Assembly: GCA_035771175.1 (NCBI GenBank)
Contig: CM069604.1
Location: 16,183,115 to 16,247,114 of the forward strand
Origin: Paratinospora sagittata
Lineage: Eukaryota; Streptophyta; Magnoliopsida; Ranunculales; Menispermaceae
DNA length: 64,000 bases
Direction of reading: 5' to 3'
The notes beneath the pieces are model-generated. The model had not been told where the DNA came from, did not search any database, and saw only the letters and a list, made by a program, of their open reading frames with translations. This document shows, in pieces, positions 48,251 through 60,660 of this stretch (position 1 is its first letter; every line of letters begins with the position of its first letter). The position numbers and the translations under genes are program-made.

Positions 48251-49264
48251 AACAACTGTCACTGTCTGAACAAGTACACTATATAGGTCTGCTTTTTTAG
48301 AACAGACTTTTGCACAAATTCCTTTTCAGACTTTTCAGAGATCGTCTCTAATACATGAAATAAGTTTTTCCAAAACTTTCATCTTTCATGAAATTTGAAA
48401 AGAATTAGAATGTTAGTGAAAATTGTAGTTGTTATTTTCGTATGACATTCTAGTCGTTGTGTGTAAACATTCGTATTATTTGAACTTCAAATGTCTAACG
48501 ACTATGTCCCACTAAGTCTATTAATACCAGCACTTAGGACCAAACAACTTGCCAATCTCTTTGCGTTGTGCCAATACTTTTTGAAAGTTAGTCTGTGTCA
48601 AAATGAATTTCATTATCTAATCTTTCAAAGTATTTTTCACTGATACCTACTATTACAATAAATTTTCATATTGAGTTTCAATTATACCTTATCTTTGAAA
48701 ATCTGTTTTTATTGGTATCAACTCAAATTCTCAGCACTGATTTATATTTGGTATCATTCTTGCTGGAGATAGAATTTGAGAAATAGTTCAAGATATACAG
48801 TTGTACTTGAATTCATATCTTAAGTACTGTATTGAACTATATCAGTAGTTGTGTCAACTACTGATCGTTGAACGAAAAGTTTTCATACTTATATTCTATA
48901 TCTATTTTGAAAATTGTCTGTGTCTTTGATTTACACCAGTCCTTCGTTTTATACGTCAATGTTTATTTGGTATATATTATTTTCGATGAAGCACTGATTT
49001 TCATATCATATCATTCATGCTTTTCGAAACTACACTTGAGCAATACTGAACATTGAAAGGTAAAGGACATAAAGTGTATTTCAACTTAGCATTACCTATT
49101 TCATATTTCATATCTTTGTAATGCTATGAACTGAGCTTAATTGTAAAGTGTTCTACTTTGTTAGAACCAACCAACATCTTAGTGTTGTAAGGCTGGTGCA
49201 CTTTTGGACAGAAACAACTAGGACAAGTGAAGGTAGTTCACTTGATGATTTTAGGATTGAAATC

Positions 49265-49560
49265 ATATAGGTTATCTCTCAACCTTTAAAAGAGAAACCA
49301 GTTCATCCTCATCCCTTAAAAGGATAGGTGTGTCCTTAACCTGTAAGAGGATAGGTTATCTCTTAACCTGTGAAAGATAAACAATTGTTCCTTATCCCGT
49401 AAAAGGATCACGGTTCTTCCTTAGCCAGTAAAAGGAACATGGGTTTCTCCTCATCCCGAAAAAAGGAAATCTGGTTCATTCTTAGCCCGTGAAACGATAG
49501 GTTTTGCCTTTAACCTGTAGAAGGGCAGTTGTAATGGTTTGGTTCTCACCCATAAGAGAA
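49265..49560. repeat. ~30-bp degenerate tandem array upstream of PBS
   Basis: About nine units built on 'taacctgtaaaaggatagg' or 'catcccgtaaaaggaac', each 26-31 bp, ending about 220 bp before the PBS. In the 3' LTR (about 54897-55285) the array is about 115 bp longer. Related arrays occur at 29385-29665 and 57328-57580. Confidence 0.8.
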
Positions 49561-50097
49561 TCAGTTAGTGGATTGAGAAAATCCTAATCGGGAGATTAGG
49601 TAATGGACGTAGGCTTGGCCGAACCACTATAAATTTGTGTGTCACACGTTTGCATTTTAGTATGTGTTCTAATTTGCTTCATATTCCAATATACTCAAGT
49701 ACATCACTAAGTTATTGAAAGATAATTTTTAAAATTGACCATCACACCCAATTCACCCCTCTCTTTGGTTGACCAACAGTTGGTATCAGAGTGGGTTCTC
49801 TGAAAATTGGTCTAACAACCTAGAGTCTAGATCCTATGGTCAATTTAGGGTGTGTCTTAGGCTTCTCGTTTCTCGCTTATTCGAATTAAAATCCCTAGCT
49901 GTCACATCGGAGATCTGCACTTTTTGAATATTATATTCTCTGTGTAATCATCTCGATGACGTCAGCTCGTCCCTACATGCCACTTTTCATTTATTGCATG
50001 ACTGCCTTTGGGACGTGTTCTGAAATCCGTCGCTTCATCTACACTTGAACCATTTGCTGTGAAATACCCTTGTCTCCTTATCTTTTCAGTTTCTCTC

Positions 50098-50664
50098 ATG
50101 GCTTCCAAAACCCCAGCGTCTCAAAAGCGACCAAGGGAAAAATATTCTTCTTCCTCTAATGGTTTCTTCCTATCTTCCTCATCCGAAGAATCTGTAAAAG
50201 AAATCGGATGTACTGTGTATCCAAACACCCACTCCATGCCTCATCCAAGTTTCCATAGGTCTGTGCCACAACCTCCTGTAGAGCCTGAACCACCCCGTGC
50301 CATTCATGGAGAATCTTTAATTAAGAATTTCCTAAGCCAGTCTTCCAAGTCCAACTCCGCTAGCTTTCAGCTGGTTGTAGAGCTTCTTTGCGCATAGGAG
50401 CAGAGATTAAAGGAACTTGAGAGAGTCATCAAACTTCAAACGGACATGCTGATGATTCTTCTCAAAAAGTTGGACAAGTCTCAAGTTGTTCTTAAAGATG
50501 AAATTAAAGGGGGTTTTGCTTTTGCAACGAGCCAGATAAGAAGGCTCGGTCTTGTTCTTGCCTACATCGAACGAATGAGTGCAAGCATAGCCGAACCGTC
50601 TCGTCTGCCGAGATCAGCCGCAACTCGATCTCTTTATGCTCAAGGCACTCCTCGCCAAGCTTGA
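50098..50664 (+). pseudogene. LARD-encoded small coiled-coil protein (one in-frame stop)
   Basis: A 189-codon frame beginning MASKTPASQKRPREKYSSSS is interrupted only by a TAG at 50395. It has a Ser-rich, basic N-terminus (possible nuclear signal KRPREK), a Pro-rich middle (PQPPVEPEPP), and after the stop a heptad-like helix (EQRLKELERVIKLQTDM, then LLKKLDKSQVV) typical of a coiled coil. An upstream in-frame Met at 50008 is possible but lies in leader-like DNA. No known domain recognised; it occupies the gag position after the PBS. Its layout resembles the C-terminal part of the larger protein encoded at 61141-63040, which also ends in a helix-rich segment, but I see no convincing sequence identity. 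Confidence 0.55.
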
Positions 50665-52545
50665 TGTCAACTGCTCTCTGTCTGTCTGTTTGTCTGTTTT
50701 TCTGCCGGGTGTAATATTTCTTCGTTAATTTTTTTTTTGCTTAAATGGTTTGCTAGACCTTGAAAAACTCGTTACAATGTTTAATGGCTCCTTTATTTCT
50801 GAATACCAAATAGTAGTTCATTAAGCTATCTCTCCATCTTTCATTCATATTTTGATGCTTTATTATATTTGAATGATTGATCTATTTGAATTTGTGTGAT
50901 TGCTATATTTCATATTCATATGCTGCATACACTAATCATTGTTCAAAATCTACTTGATTATGCTCTGTTATGCCTGCTTCTATTTGCAAAACTATTCTCG
51001 AATATTTTTGTTGTATAACTATGTTAATTTCTTGAACATGATTATCTGCCATCATAATAATGTTATCTTATTCATATTTCCTGATAAACAGCATCATGAT
51101 GAAATCCTACTATGTCTTATGCAATTATCAGTTTATTGATGACATCTTTCTTGACTTGTCACATCTATCTTGAGTATCGGATATGATTATCTGTAACTGT
51201 CTGATAAATATCATGATTAGACTTATCTTGTATCTTATAATATCATGATTATTTATGCTAATCTTAAACTTGTGATATTTGATTATCTGATGATCAGGTA
51301 ACACAATAGCTAGGCTGTGCTTTAATAGTTTATTTCTGCCTATGCTAGTTCAAATCATGATCATGCTTGCTCTGAACTTAGAAAATCATATATATGCATG
51401 ATTCATGTTTATATATAGGCCATGTACACAACTGCATATCATACGCCTATATCTTAATTAGAATATTGCCTATACTCATGATTATTATCTTGTGGGACTA
51501 TTCTTTCAATGATTTCCTGATTTTGATGCATCTACTTCATACTATCATGTTGCATCAAATTCATGGATATCTGATTTCTAATGAGTACATACCCTTCCAA
51601 ATGCTCTCTCATTAGAATCAGTGAATCAAACAATCTAGGCATGCTTTAATTGAAATCACATGCCTAGTTTTGGTCCAATGAATGTATGCTATTGCTCAAA
51701 TATTTTCTATGAAACTTAGCATATATTCAACATGTTTAGACTTTGATACTTGGTATCAGCATGTTTATCATATATATGTTTATCATATATATATGTTCAC
51801 ATGTCTAAACTATGGAGAATTTATAATTTTCCATCTCACATGCCATTGATGTTGCTCTTTAATATTATACTTTGTATGCATCAATTGACTGTTATTCTTG
51901 ATATCTAATAAATGCCATGTACTTCAACTATATACTTTGCATCTTATTAGAATCATAATAGCTAGGTCCTGCTATATCATAAATTCTTTGCCTATGTTAC
52001 AAGTATGCTTATGCTTGTTTACTTACATATCTTAAAGCATACTATGTGTTTGGTCTGGTTTAATTATCAAATTAATATTTATGCCAAACACTAAGAAGAA
52101 TAATTGCCCATGATTAAAAATTCTTTATGAATTCATTTATCGGTAATTCTTTCTCGTTCTCTCTGACTTCGATTCCCGGCTACGTTTTTGAAATTATTTC
52201 AAAACTTATAGTCCATGAATAAGTCAATCTATTTCTCATTGTGCTTAAAATTAAGATCTTTTTTCCCACATGATTTCAGTATAGTAAACCTTACGCATTC
52301 TCACGTGCCTAACAATGACACGATGTCATAAATCATCTTGAGGGTGAATGCACAAAGTAAGGGGGGAGCTTCGCTACTCTACTAAGTCAAGGGGAGATCT
52401 TATTCTCTTATTTTCACTTTTTAGTGATATCAAAAGGGGGAAAAGAAAAATAAGAGAAAAATAAGAGAGGAATAGATAAAGGGAAAAGAATTAATATTAA
52501 TCTTTTTGCTTATGCGTTTAATTTTTCGATTTGTTTGATATCATC
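50665..52545 (+). other. LARD interior, non-coding
   Basis: AT-rich sequence with scattered phrases such as 'catgattatct' and 'tatgcctat' but no protein motif on either strand. The open frames at 50939-51615 show no family resemblance. Purine-rich tracts ('aaggggggagctt', 'aagtcaaggggagatc', 'caaaagggggaaaag') appear near 52355-52445, as in SIRE 3' regions. Confidence 0.6.
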
Positions 52546-52559
52546 AAAAAGGGAGAGAT
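52546..52559 (+). other. LARD polypurine tract
   Basis: 'aaaaagggagagat' directly before the 3' LTR start at 52560. Confidence 0.85.
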
Positions 52560-55519
52560 TGTTAACCTATGCAGTTCATCACTTAGCTCGTCCCTAAATA
52601 TACTGTGATAACGTATATTTTGATGATCACAAACAAAGTACTTTTCGGTGCTAACGAACGTTTATCAAGAACTTATCTCTGCACCAAAGGAAAAGCGAAA
52701 AGTCAAGGAACGACTCATCAAGGAACTCAAAGCTCATATCCAACGGTCAGGTTCGTTTCAACTAAAGAACTTCTACGATCACATCCTAATTTCCAGATCA
52801 CTTCACTTGGACGTTTCGATCAAGCTTCATGTCTACATCTCTCGATTAACGTTCAAGTCATTAAACTCTGAAATGCTCTTATTGAAGATCTCATAATGAA
52901 GAGTCGGATTTAACGGTTATGAGAAATAAGAAATACACAAGGTATTTAAGGTACATCTTTCTCTAATCGTTATTGCTCAAAATGTTTTCAAAACCAAGCG
53001 TAAATCATCTACATATGTTTTTCTAATCTGGATGTTTTGATCATATGTTTTACGATATTTCAAATGATATAATATTACATATTTAATTTGAAATCCACCA
53101 AGTTTTTATTCGCATTTATCGTAGATTTTATCACGAGTCAAAACTATTTTCAAAAAAGTCTTTTAAGATGCTAATGAGTTAGTAGCGCTCTCCTGAACTT
53201 AATAAGTCAGGACACTGATAACGTTCAAGGTTGAATTGATTTGATTTATCAGGACGCTCACTTGTATAGTAACGACCTCCTTCATTAGTCAACCTCTGAA
53301 GTTGTCAGGACACTGATTCAGCATCAGCTCACTGAAAGATTTCTTAAAGTTTTTCAAAGAATGTTTCTTTGAGGACGTTGATAGTTATAAGTTGAACAAA
53401 CTATCATGACGCTTTCTGGATAGAAGCGCCCTCACTTTTGAGAATCAAGTTAACAACTTTTAGGACGCTGATTGTCCTTCAGTGTGTTTGTGTCTTAGGT
53501 AAAATGTTCTTAATTAATAGGGCACTTACATAGTAGTAGCGCCCTCATGTTATGTTTTATGTTTTAACTAGTAGGACACTCACGTAATGTAGTGCCTTCA
53601 TGTCTTGTCTTATGTTTTAAAAAGGTAGGACGCTTACTAGGATAGTAGTGCCCTCATGTACTTAGTTGTTTCAAAATATAACAGGACACTAAATGTGCAT
53701 TAGCGCCCTCAAGGTTAAGTCGGTTAAGTGTCAAAGTAAGTTAGAACACTTACGAGTTAGTAGCACCCTCACTTAAGTGTTCAACAGGACGCTTATACGT
53801 AATAAGCGCCCTCAGGGAACAAAACGACAAAGTTGATATTATGCATTAAAACACTGATTACAAAATCAAGACGCTAATTCAACAAGTATCACTGTCTGAA
53901 CAAGTACACTATATAGGTCTACTTTTTCAGAACAAACTTTTGCACAGAGTCCTTTTCAGACTTTTCAGAGATCGTCTATGATACATGGAATAGGTTTTTC
54001 CAAAACTTTCCACTTTCATGAAATCTGAAAAGAATCAGAATGTTAGTGAAAATCGCATTTACCATTTCCATATGACGTTCTAGCCGTTGTGTGTAAACGT
54101 TCATAATATTTGAACTTCAAATGTCTAACGGCTATGTTCCACTAAGTTTATAAATACCAGCACTTAAGACCAAACAACTTGCCAATCTCTTTGCAGTGTG
54201 CCAATACTTTTTGAAAGTTAGTCTGTGTCAAAATAAATTTCATTATCTAATTTTTCAAAGTATTTTTCACTGATACCTACTGTTACAATAAATTTTCATA
54301 TTGAGCCTCAATTATACTTTACCTTTGAAAATCTATTTTTATTGGTGTCAACTCAAATTCTCAGCATTGATTTATATTTGGTTTCATTGTTGCTGGAGAT
54401 AGAATTTGAGAAATAGTTCAAGATATACAGTTGTACTTGATTTCATATCTTAAGTACTGTATTGAACTATATTTGTAGTTGTGTTAACTACTGATCGTTG
54501 AACGAAAAGTTTTCATACTTATATTCTATATCTATTTGGAAATTGTCTGTGGCTTTGATTTACACCAGTCCTTCGTTTTATACGTCAATGTTTATTTGGT
54601 ATATATTATTTTCGATGAAGCACTGATTTTCATATCATATCATTCATGTTTTTCGAAACTGCACTTGAGCAATACCGAACATTGAAAGGTAAAGGACATA
54701 AAGTGTATTTCAACTTAGCATTACCTATTTCATATTTCATATCTTTGTAATGCTATGAACTGAGCTTAATTGTAAAGTGTTCTACTTCGTTATAACCAAC
54801 CAACATCTTAGTGTTGTAATGTTGGTGTGTTTGTGGGCTGAAACAACCAGGACAAGTGAAGGTAGTTCACTTGATGATTTCAGGATTGAAATCATATAGG
54901 TTATCTCTCAACTTTTAAAAGAGAAACCGGTTCATCCTCATCCCGCAAAAGGATAGGTGTGTCCTCAACCTGTAAGAGGATAGGTTATCTCTGAACCTGT
55001 AAAAGAGAAAAAGGTTTATCATCACCTGCAAGTAGGAAACCGGTTCATCCTCATCCCATAAAAGGATAGGCGTGTCCTCAACTTGTAAGAGGATAGGTTA
55101 TCTCTTAACCTGTGAAAGAGAAACGATTGTTCCTTATCTCGTAAAAGGATCACGGTTCTTTCTTAACCCGTAAAAAGAAGATGGGTTTCTCCTCATCTCG
55201 GAAAAAGAAAATCTGGTTCGTTCTTAGCCTGTGAAAGGATAGGTTTGCCTTTAACCTGTAAAAGGGCAGTTGTAATGGTTTGATTCTCACCCGTAAGAAA
55301 AGCAGTTAGTGGATTGAGAAAATCCTAATCGGAAGATTAGGTAGTGGACGTAGGCTTGGCCGAACCACTATAAATTTGTGTGTCACACATTTGCATTTTA
55401 GTATGTGTTCTAATTTGCATCATATTCCAATATACTCAAGTACATCACTAAGTTATTGGAAGATAATTTTTAAAATTGACTATCGCACCCAATTCACCCC
55501 CCTCTTGGGTGGACCAATA
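52560..55519 (+). repeat. LARD 3' LTR
   Basis: TGTTAACCTATGCAG to GTGGACCAATA, 2960 bp, about 110 bp longer than the 5' LTR because of extra ~30-bp units around 55000-55110. Its last bases (CAATA) differ from the 5' LTR (CAACA). Open frames at 52605-52896 are the LTR start region read through. Confidence 0.9.
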
Positions 55520-55524
55520 GTTAG

Positions 55525-55684
55525 AACAAGAAATGATGATATTAACTAAACAAACAAAAATGAAGGAAGAGTCAAGCAAGGTGGTTTGGTTTAATGTTGA
55601 AAAATGAACGCTATTTTTAGATCATAGTTTTTAGGAAAACAAAATTAAAGAACCTTTAGTACAGAAACCTGCTCTAATACCACT
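55525..55684 (-). mobile_element. Leader and PBS of a minus-strand LTR element
   Basis: On the minus strand, TGGTATTAGAGC (a PBS with one mismatch, about 55671-55682) follows the LTR end at 55685, then about 150 bp of leader. The leader is cut by the LARD insertion at 55520. No gag follows in the DNA left of 46928. Confidence 0.7.
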
Positions 55685-58600
55685 TGTTGGCCCAGTATAA
55701 CCGTCCAAGAGGGTGGGTGAATTGGACTTTGCAGATTTTCGCGTTACTTTTCTAATATTTTAATTAAATGATTAAAGTGCGCAGTCGGTAACAATCCAAA
55801 TAACAAGATGCAGGAAAATAAATGAACACAAATGATTTAGAGTGGTTCGGTTCCCCTTGAATCTACGTCCACTACCCAATTGCACCGATCAGGATTTCCC
55901 AATCCGCTATTGGCTAATCACTTACGGGCGGATTAGAAGCTGTTTACACTAACCAACACCAGAGCCTGGTTAGAAAGCCACTACAATGCTAACCTACATG
56001 AGGGATTAGTTAGAAAGCCACAATCTAGCCTACAACAAGGCTTGGCTAGTAGGCCACAACTTGCAACCAACTTACAGGCATGGTTACGTGTCGTACAAAT
56101 AAGGTATAGTCCCGGTTGACTTAAATATGTCAACAATACATCAAGATTACAATAATATAGAAAAGTGAATAACAACACTCTCAACAATTTAAGCTTACAA
56201 TCTTGAATGAGACAACAGTCACTTTCCAACCACTATGATTCTAAATGATGCAAAGAGTTGAAATATGTTTTTGTCAAATGCACACGATTCAAATATATGT
56301 AATGTAAAACAGTGAATCGAATATGTACAACTATCAAGATATTGATTTTAATTAGCAATAAGTTTAAAACTCGAGAATCATATATAACATGATGATCAAA
56401 ACTTGATGATTCTAAATATATATGATAAAGATCAAGAGTCAAATAACTCAAGTATGATCACAAACTCCGATTCAATATTATATGATATTAGCATGTGAAT
56501 CGAAATCTCAAACTGTTCATGAAACCACTAAACAATGAAATACGATATGAAGATCAAGATAGGGTTTCACAAACACAATCAATACAAAATCAATTTTAAA
56601 GATTATAATCTAAGCACAAAAACTGATTTGCATAAACCAAAATCACAAGAATCTAGTTGTAGAAATGTATACCCCACTTGGGAAGATTGAAGCACCAAGA
56701 TTCTTCTTGTGTAAAGTTGGATGCAAGAAATCATGATCAAGACTCAAATATTGAATCGTCTTGAACGCTTGCACAAGAAAAACTCAACAAGTTTCTCAAG
56801 GTTTTGAAAGATGTGAAGAACTATTTAAAAGATTGAATCGAAAACTCAAATGTAGTAAACTTTTGCTTTGAATGAAGGATTAAATGGCTCAAGAAGTTGT
56901 TTAGGACGAGTATAAATGATGTAGAAAAAATAGCAAAAGTTTTATTGATTTTGGAAAAGTTGCTCTTCAAGTGAGCAAGTGTGATATTTATAGATAAACA
57001 CCACATCGAGGCACAGGAACGCGTTTCCTTAACACAGGAGTGCATTTCTAGTTTGAAATCTGAAAGTTTTCAAATTTTCCTCCAATCAAGGAGTGCGTTC
57101 CTCAATGTTGGCCCCACCCAAGAGGGGGTGAATTGGGTGCGATAGTCAATTTTAAAATTATCTTTCAATAACTTAGTGATTTTAGAACACTGAGTAAAAT
57201 ACAAACGTTTGACATGTATTTATAGTTGTTCGGCCAAGCCTACATCCACTACCTAATCTTCCGGTTAGGATTTACTCAATCCATTAATTGATTCTCTTAC
57301 GGGTGAGAACCAAACCGTTACAACTGCCCTTTTACAGGTTAAAGGCAAACTTATCCTTTCATGGGCTAAGAATGAACCATTTTCCTTTTTTCGGGATTAG
57401 GAAAAACCCATGTTCCTTTTACGGAAGGAAGAATCAGTTCTCTTTTAAAGGCTGAGAGATAACCTATCCTTTTTAAGGTTAAGGACACACCTATCCTTTT
57501 ACGGGATGAGGATGAACCGATATCCTTTTTTCGGCCTGAGGATGAACTCATGTTCCTTTTACTGGATCAGGAAGAACCGTTGTGATTTCAAACCTAAAAT
57601 TCCCTAAGTGAACCACGTCCACTTGTCCTGGTCATTTCACACTGAAACACACCAGCAAATTACAATTCAATAATGTTGGCTCTAACAAAGTCGAACACTT
57701 TAAGCACATTACATAGCATTATAAAGATATGAAATATAAAATATGTAATGCTAAGAGAAGATACACTTATAGTCCTTTACCTTCTAATGTTCGGTATTGC
57801 TCAAGTGCTGTTTCGAAAAACATGAATGATGTGTTATAAAGATTAGTGCTTCTTCGAAGATAATAAAATACCATAAAACATTGAAGTTGAAAATCAAAGG
57901 ACTAGTGCATACATAGACACAGATAGTTTTCAAAGTAGATATAAAATATATGTATGAAAACTTATGGTTCTCTGATTAGTAGTTAACCAACTACTGATAT
58001 AGTTCAATATAGTACTTAAGATATGAAATCAAGTACAACTGTATATCTTGAACTATTTCTCAAATTCTATCATCAGCAAGAATGATACCAAATGTGAATC
58101 AGTGCTGAGAATTTGAGTTGATACCAATATAAAAAACAAATTTTCAAAGATAGAAATATATTTGAAACTCAATATGAAAATTGTATAGGTATCAGTGAAA
58201 ATACTTTGAAAGATTAGAAAAATGAAATTTATTTTGACACAGACTAACTTTCAAAGAGTATTGGCACAACACAAAGTGATTGGCAAGTTGTTTGGTCCTA
58301 AGTGTAGGTATTTATAGACTTAGTGGGACATAGCCGTTAGACATTTGAAGTTCAAATAATGTGAACGTTTTCACACAACGGCTAGAATGCAATTGCGATT
58401 TTCACTAACATTCTGGTTCTTTTCAGATTTCATGAAACAGGAAAGTTTTAGAAGAACTTCTTTCATATATCAGAGAAGGTCTCTGATAGGTTTGAAAAGG
58501 ACTCTGTGCAAGTGTCTGTTCTGAAAAAGTAAACTGATGTAGTGTACTCATTCAAACAATGACGGTAGTTGAATTAGCGTCCTAATTCTGTAATCAGTGT

Positions 58601-60640
58601 CCTAACGCATAATATCAACTTTGTCGTTTTGTTCCTTGAGGGCGCTTACTACATATAAGCGTCCTGCTGAATACTTAAGTGAGGGCGCTACAAACTCGTA
58701 AGCGTCCTGACTTATTTATGACTTTAGACGACTTAAACCTTGAGGGCACTAATGCACAGTTAGCGTCCTGGTATGTTTTAAAATTATCAAGTGCATGAGG
58801 ACGCTACTATCCGAGTAAGCGTCCTGCCTTTAAAATATAAAACAAAACATGAGGGCGCTACTACTGTGTAAGCGTCCTGCAAGTTAAGACATTTAAAAAC
58901 ATGTTGAAGGACAATCAACGTCCTGAAAGTTATTAAGTTAATTTCCAAAAGTGAGGGCGCTCCTATCCAGTAAGCGTCCTGATAGTTTAATCAACTTAAA
59001 ACAATCAACGTTCTCAAAGAAACATTCTTTGAAGAACTTTTAAAAGATCTTTCAGTGATGCTGAGTCAGCTTCTTGACAACTTTAGAGGTTGACTAATAT
59101 ATAAGACCGCTACTATACAAGTAAGCGTCCTGATTAATTAGTTCATTTCAACCTTGAGCGTTATCAGCGTCCTAATGACCTATCAGCGTACTGACTTAAC
59201 AAGTTCAGGAGAGCGCTGCTATTTCATTAGCATCCTGAAAGATTCTTTGAAAATAGTTTTTACTCGAGATAAAATATTCGATAAATGCGAATAAAAACTC
59301 GGTATATTTCAAATTAAATATATAGTATTAAATTTCATGAAATATAATTAAAAACATGAAATCAAAACATGCAAATTTAGAAAACATATGAAAATGATAT
59401 ATGCATGGTTTTGAAAAACATTTTGAGCAATAACGATTAGAGAAAGATATACCTTAGATACTTTGTGTATTCTTATTTCTCATAACCATTAGATCCAACT
59501 CTTCATTATGAGATCTTTAATGAGAGCAATTCAGAGTTGAATGACTTGAGCGTTGATCGAGAGATGTAGTCTTGAAGTTTGATCGAAACGTTCGAGTGAA
59601 GCGATCTTGAAATTGGAATGTGATCGTTGAAGTATATTCGTTGAAACGAGCTTTGACCGTAGAATGTAAGCTTTGAGTTCCTTGATCGAGTTGTTCCTTG
59701 GCTTTTTGCTTTTCCTTTGGGGCAGAGATAAGTTCTTGATAAATGTTCATTAGCACCGAAAAACACTTTGTTTGTGATCATCAAAATATACTTCATCAAG
59801 TATACTTTAGGGATGTGCTAAGAATGAACCATATAGGTTAACACTCAATATGTTTGTTGGGCATAAGAACGAGTTCTTTCAACAAGAACCATTGACTCTT
59901 GAAAATGTTTCCATTTTGCCCTTGGCAACAGGAGCGCATTCCTCCTTTAAGGAGCGCGTTCCTTAACCATGATAAAAAAAAATCATCGAGTCTCGAAAGA
60001 AAAGCTAGGAGCATGTTCCTTCACTGCCAATTGAAAGAAACTCGATTTTTTATCATTTTAGGTTTAGGACATTGTCAAAAACATAAACTAACATTTTAAA
60101 ACATTTTTAAAATATTTTTGACACGATTAAGGTATAATTAACACAGTTAAAACATGAGCAATTTAATCGATTAAACCAATGATAAAAGAAATAACTTCAA
60201 AACATGTGAGACGTTAAAACCATGCAAAGTTGACAAGATAAATGCATGTTAAACACTGAACAATATATGTATGATAAACAATTATGACTAAGTGAGCATA
60301 ATTATCAAACTGAAATAAGTGTATGCACGATTAATCATATACTAATGTATATGCATGAGTGTATTAAACTATATGAATGATTTTTGAAAAGATACAAATC
60401 ATGTGTGATTAGAACAAGTAACAGTTACTCTACAACACTAAGATTCTAGTAAAGTAATACAACCATAAAGCTCTCGAATCTTTGTGAAGTATTGTTCCTT
60501 CCACATGCTTTGACATTGCAGTTGAATCCATTAGATATATCTAATTAGCACTGAAACAACTACGTCAAAGAGATTAGATAACACATGTATGTTGTTTGCA
60601 ATCATCAAAACAAAACTGGGTGAGAGTAGTTACATCAACA
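55685..60640 (-). mobile_element. SIRE-type LTR, split by a LARD solo LTR
   Basis: On the minus strand it starts TGTTGATGTAACTACTC (60640) and ends CTGGGCCAACA (55685). Removing the nested LTR and one CTCAA copy leaves about 2.2 kb. It has a PPT on its upstream side (60641-60660) and a PBS on its downstream side, so it joins two interiors. It carries GGAGTGCGTTCC-type palindromes at 57008-57115 and 59928-59960, on both sides of the nested insertion. Open frames 55981-57045 and 59899-60099 show no family resemblance. Confidence 0.75.
57116..59843 (-). mobile_element. Solo LARD LTR, TSD CTCAA
   Basis: On the minus strand it starts TGTTAACCTATATGG (59843) and ends GTGGGGCCAACA (57116), 2728 bp. 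Perfect duplications CTCAA lie at 57111-57115 and 59844-59848. It aligns along its length with the LARD LTRs at 46929 and 52560, including the palindrome array (about 58555-59245) and the ~30-bp array (57328-57580). No PBS or PPT at either edge, so it is a recombined solo LTR. Confidence 0.9.
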
Positions 60641-60660
60641 ATCTCCCCTTTTTTGATGAT
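60641..60660 (-). other. Polypurine tract of the minus-strand element
   Basis: The complement reads ATCATCAAAAAAGGGGAGAT immediately before the LTR start at 60640, the same form as the LARD PPT at 52546. Confidence 0.85.

Larger units (their letters stand above)
46929..49778 (+). repeat. LARD 5' LTR
   Basis: TGTTAACCTATGCGG to TTGACCAACA, 2850 bp. A palindrome array lies at about 47527-48250. A probable promoter follows ('ctattaataccagcactt', about 48518). A ~30-bp unit array (about 49265-49560) lies near the PBS. The frame 48868-49056 is not a gene. Confidence 0.9.
46929..55519 (+). mobile_element. Large non-autonomous LTR element (LARD-like), TSD GTTAG
   Basis: LTRs 46929-49778 and 52560-55519 flank a 2781-bp interior with PBS (TGGTATCAGAG at 49781) and PPT but no gag, protease, integrase or RT. 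Perfect duplications GTTAG lie at 46924-46928 and 55520-55524. Total length is 8591 bp. Long LTRs with a non-pol interior fit the LARD class. LTR organisation (palindrome array, TATA region, 'caattcacccc' tail, Met-type PBS) parallels the Copia element next door, so a Sirevirus-type element probably mobilised it in trans. That last point is inference. Confidence 0.9.
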
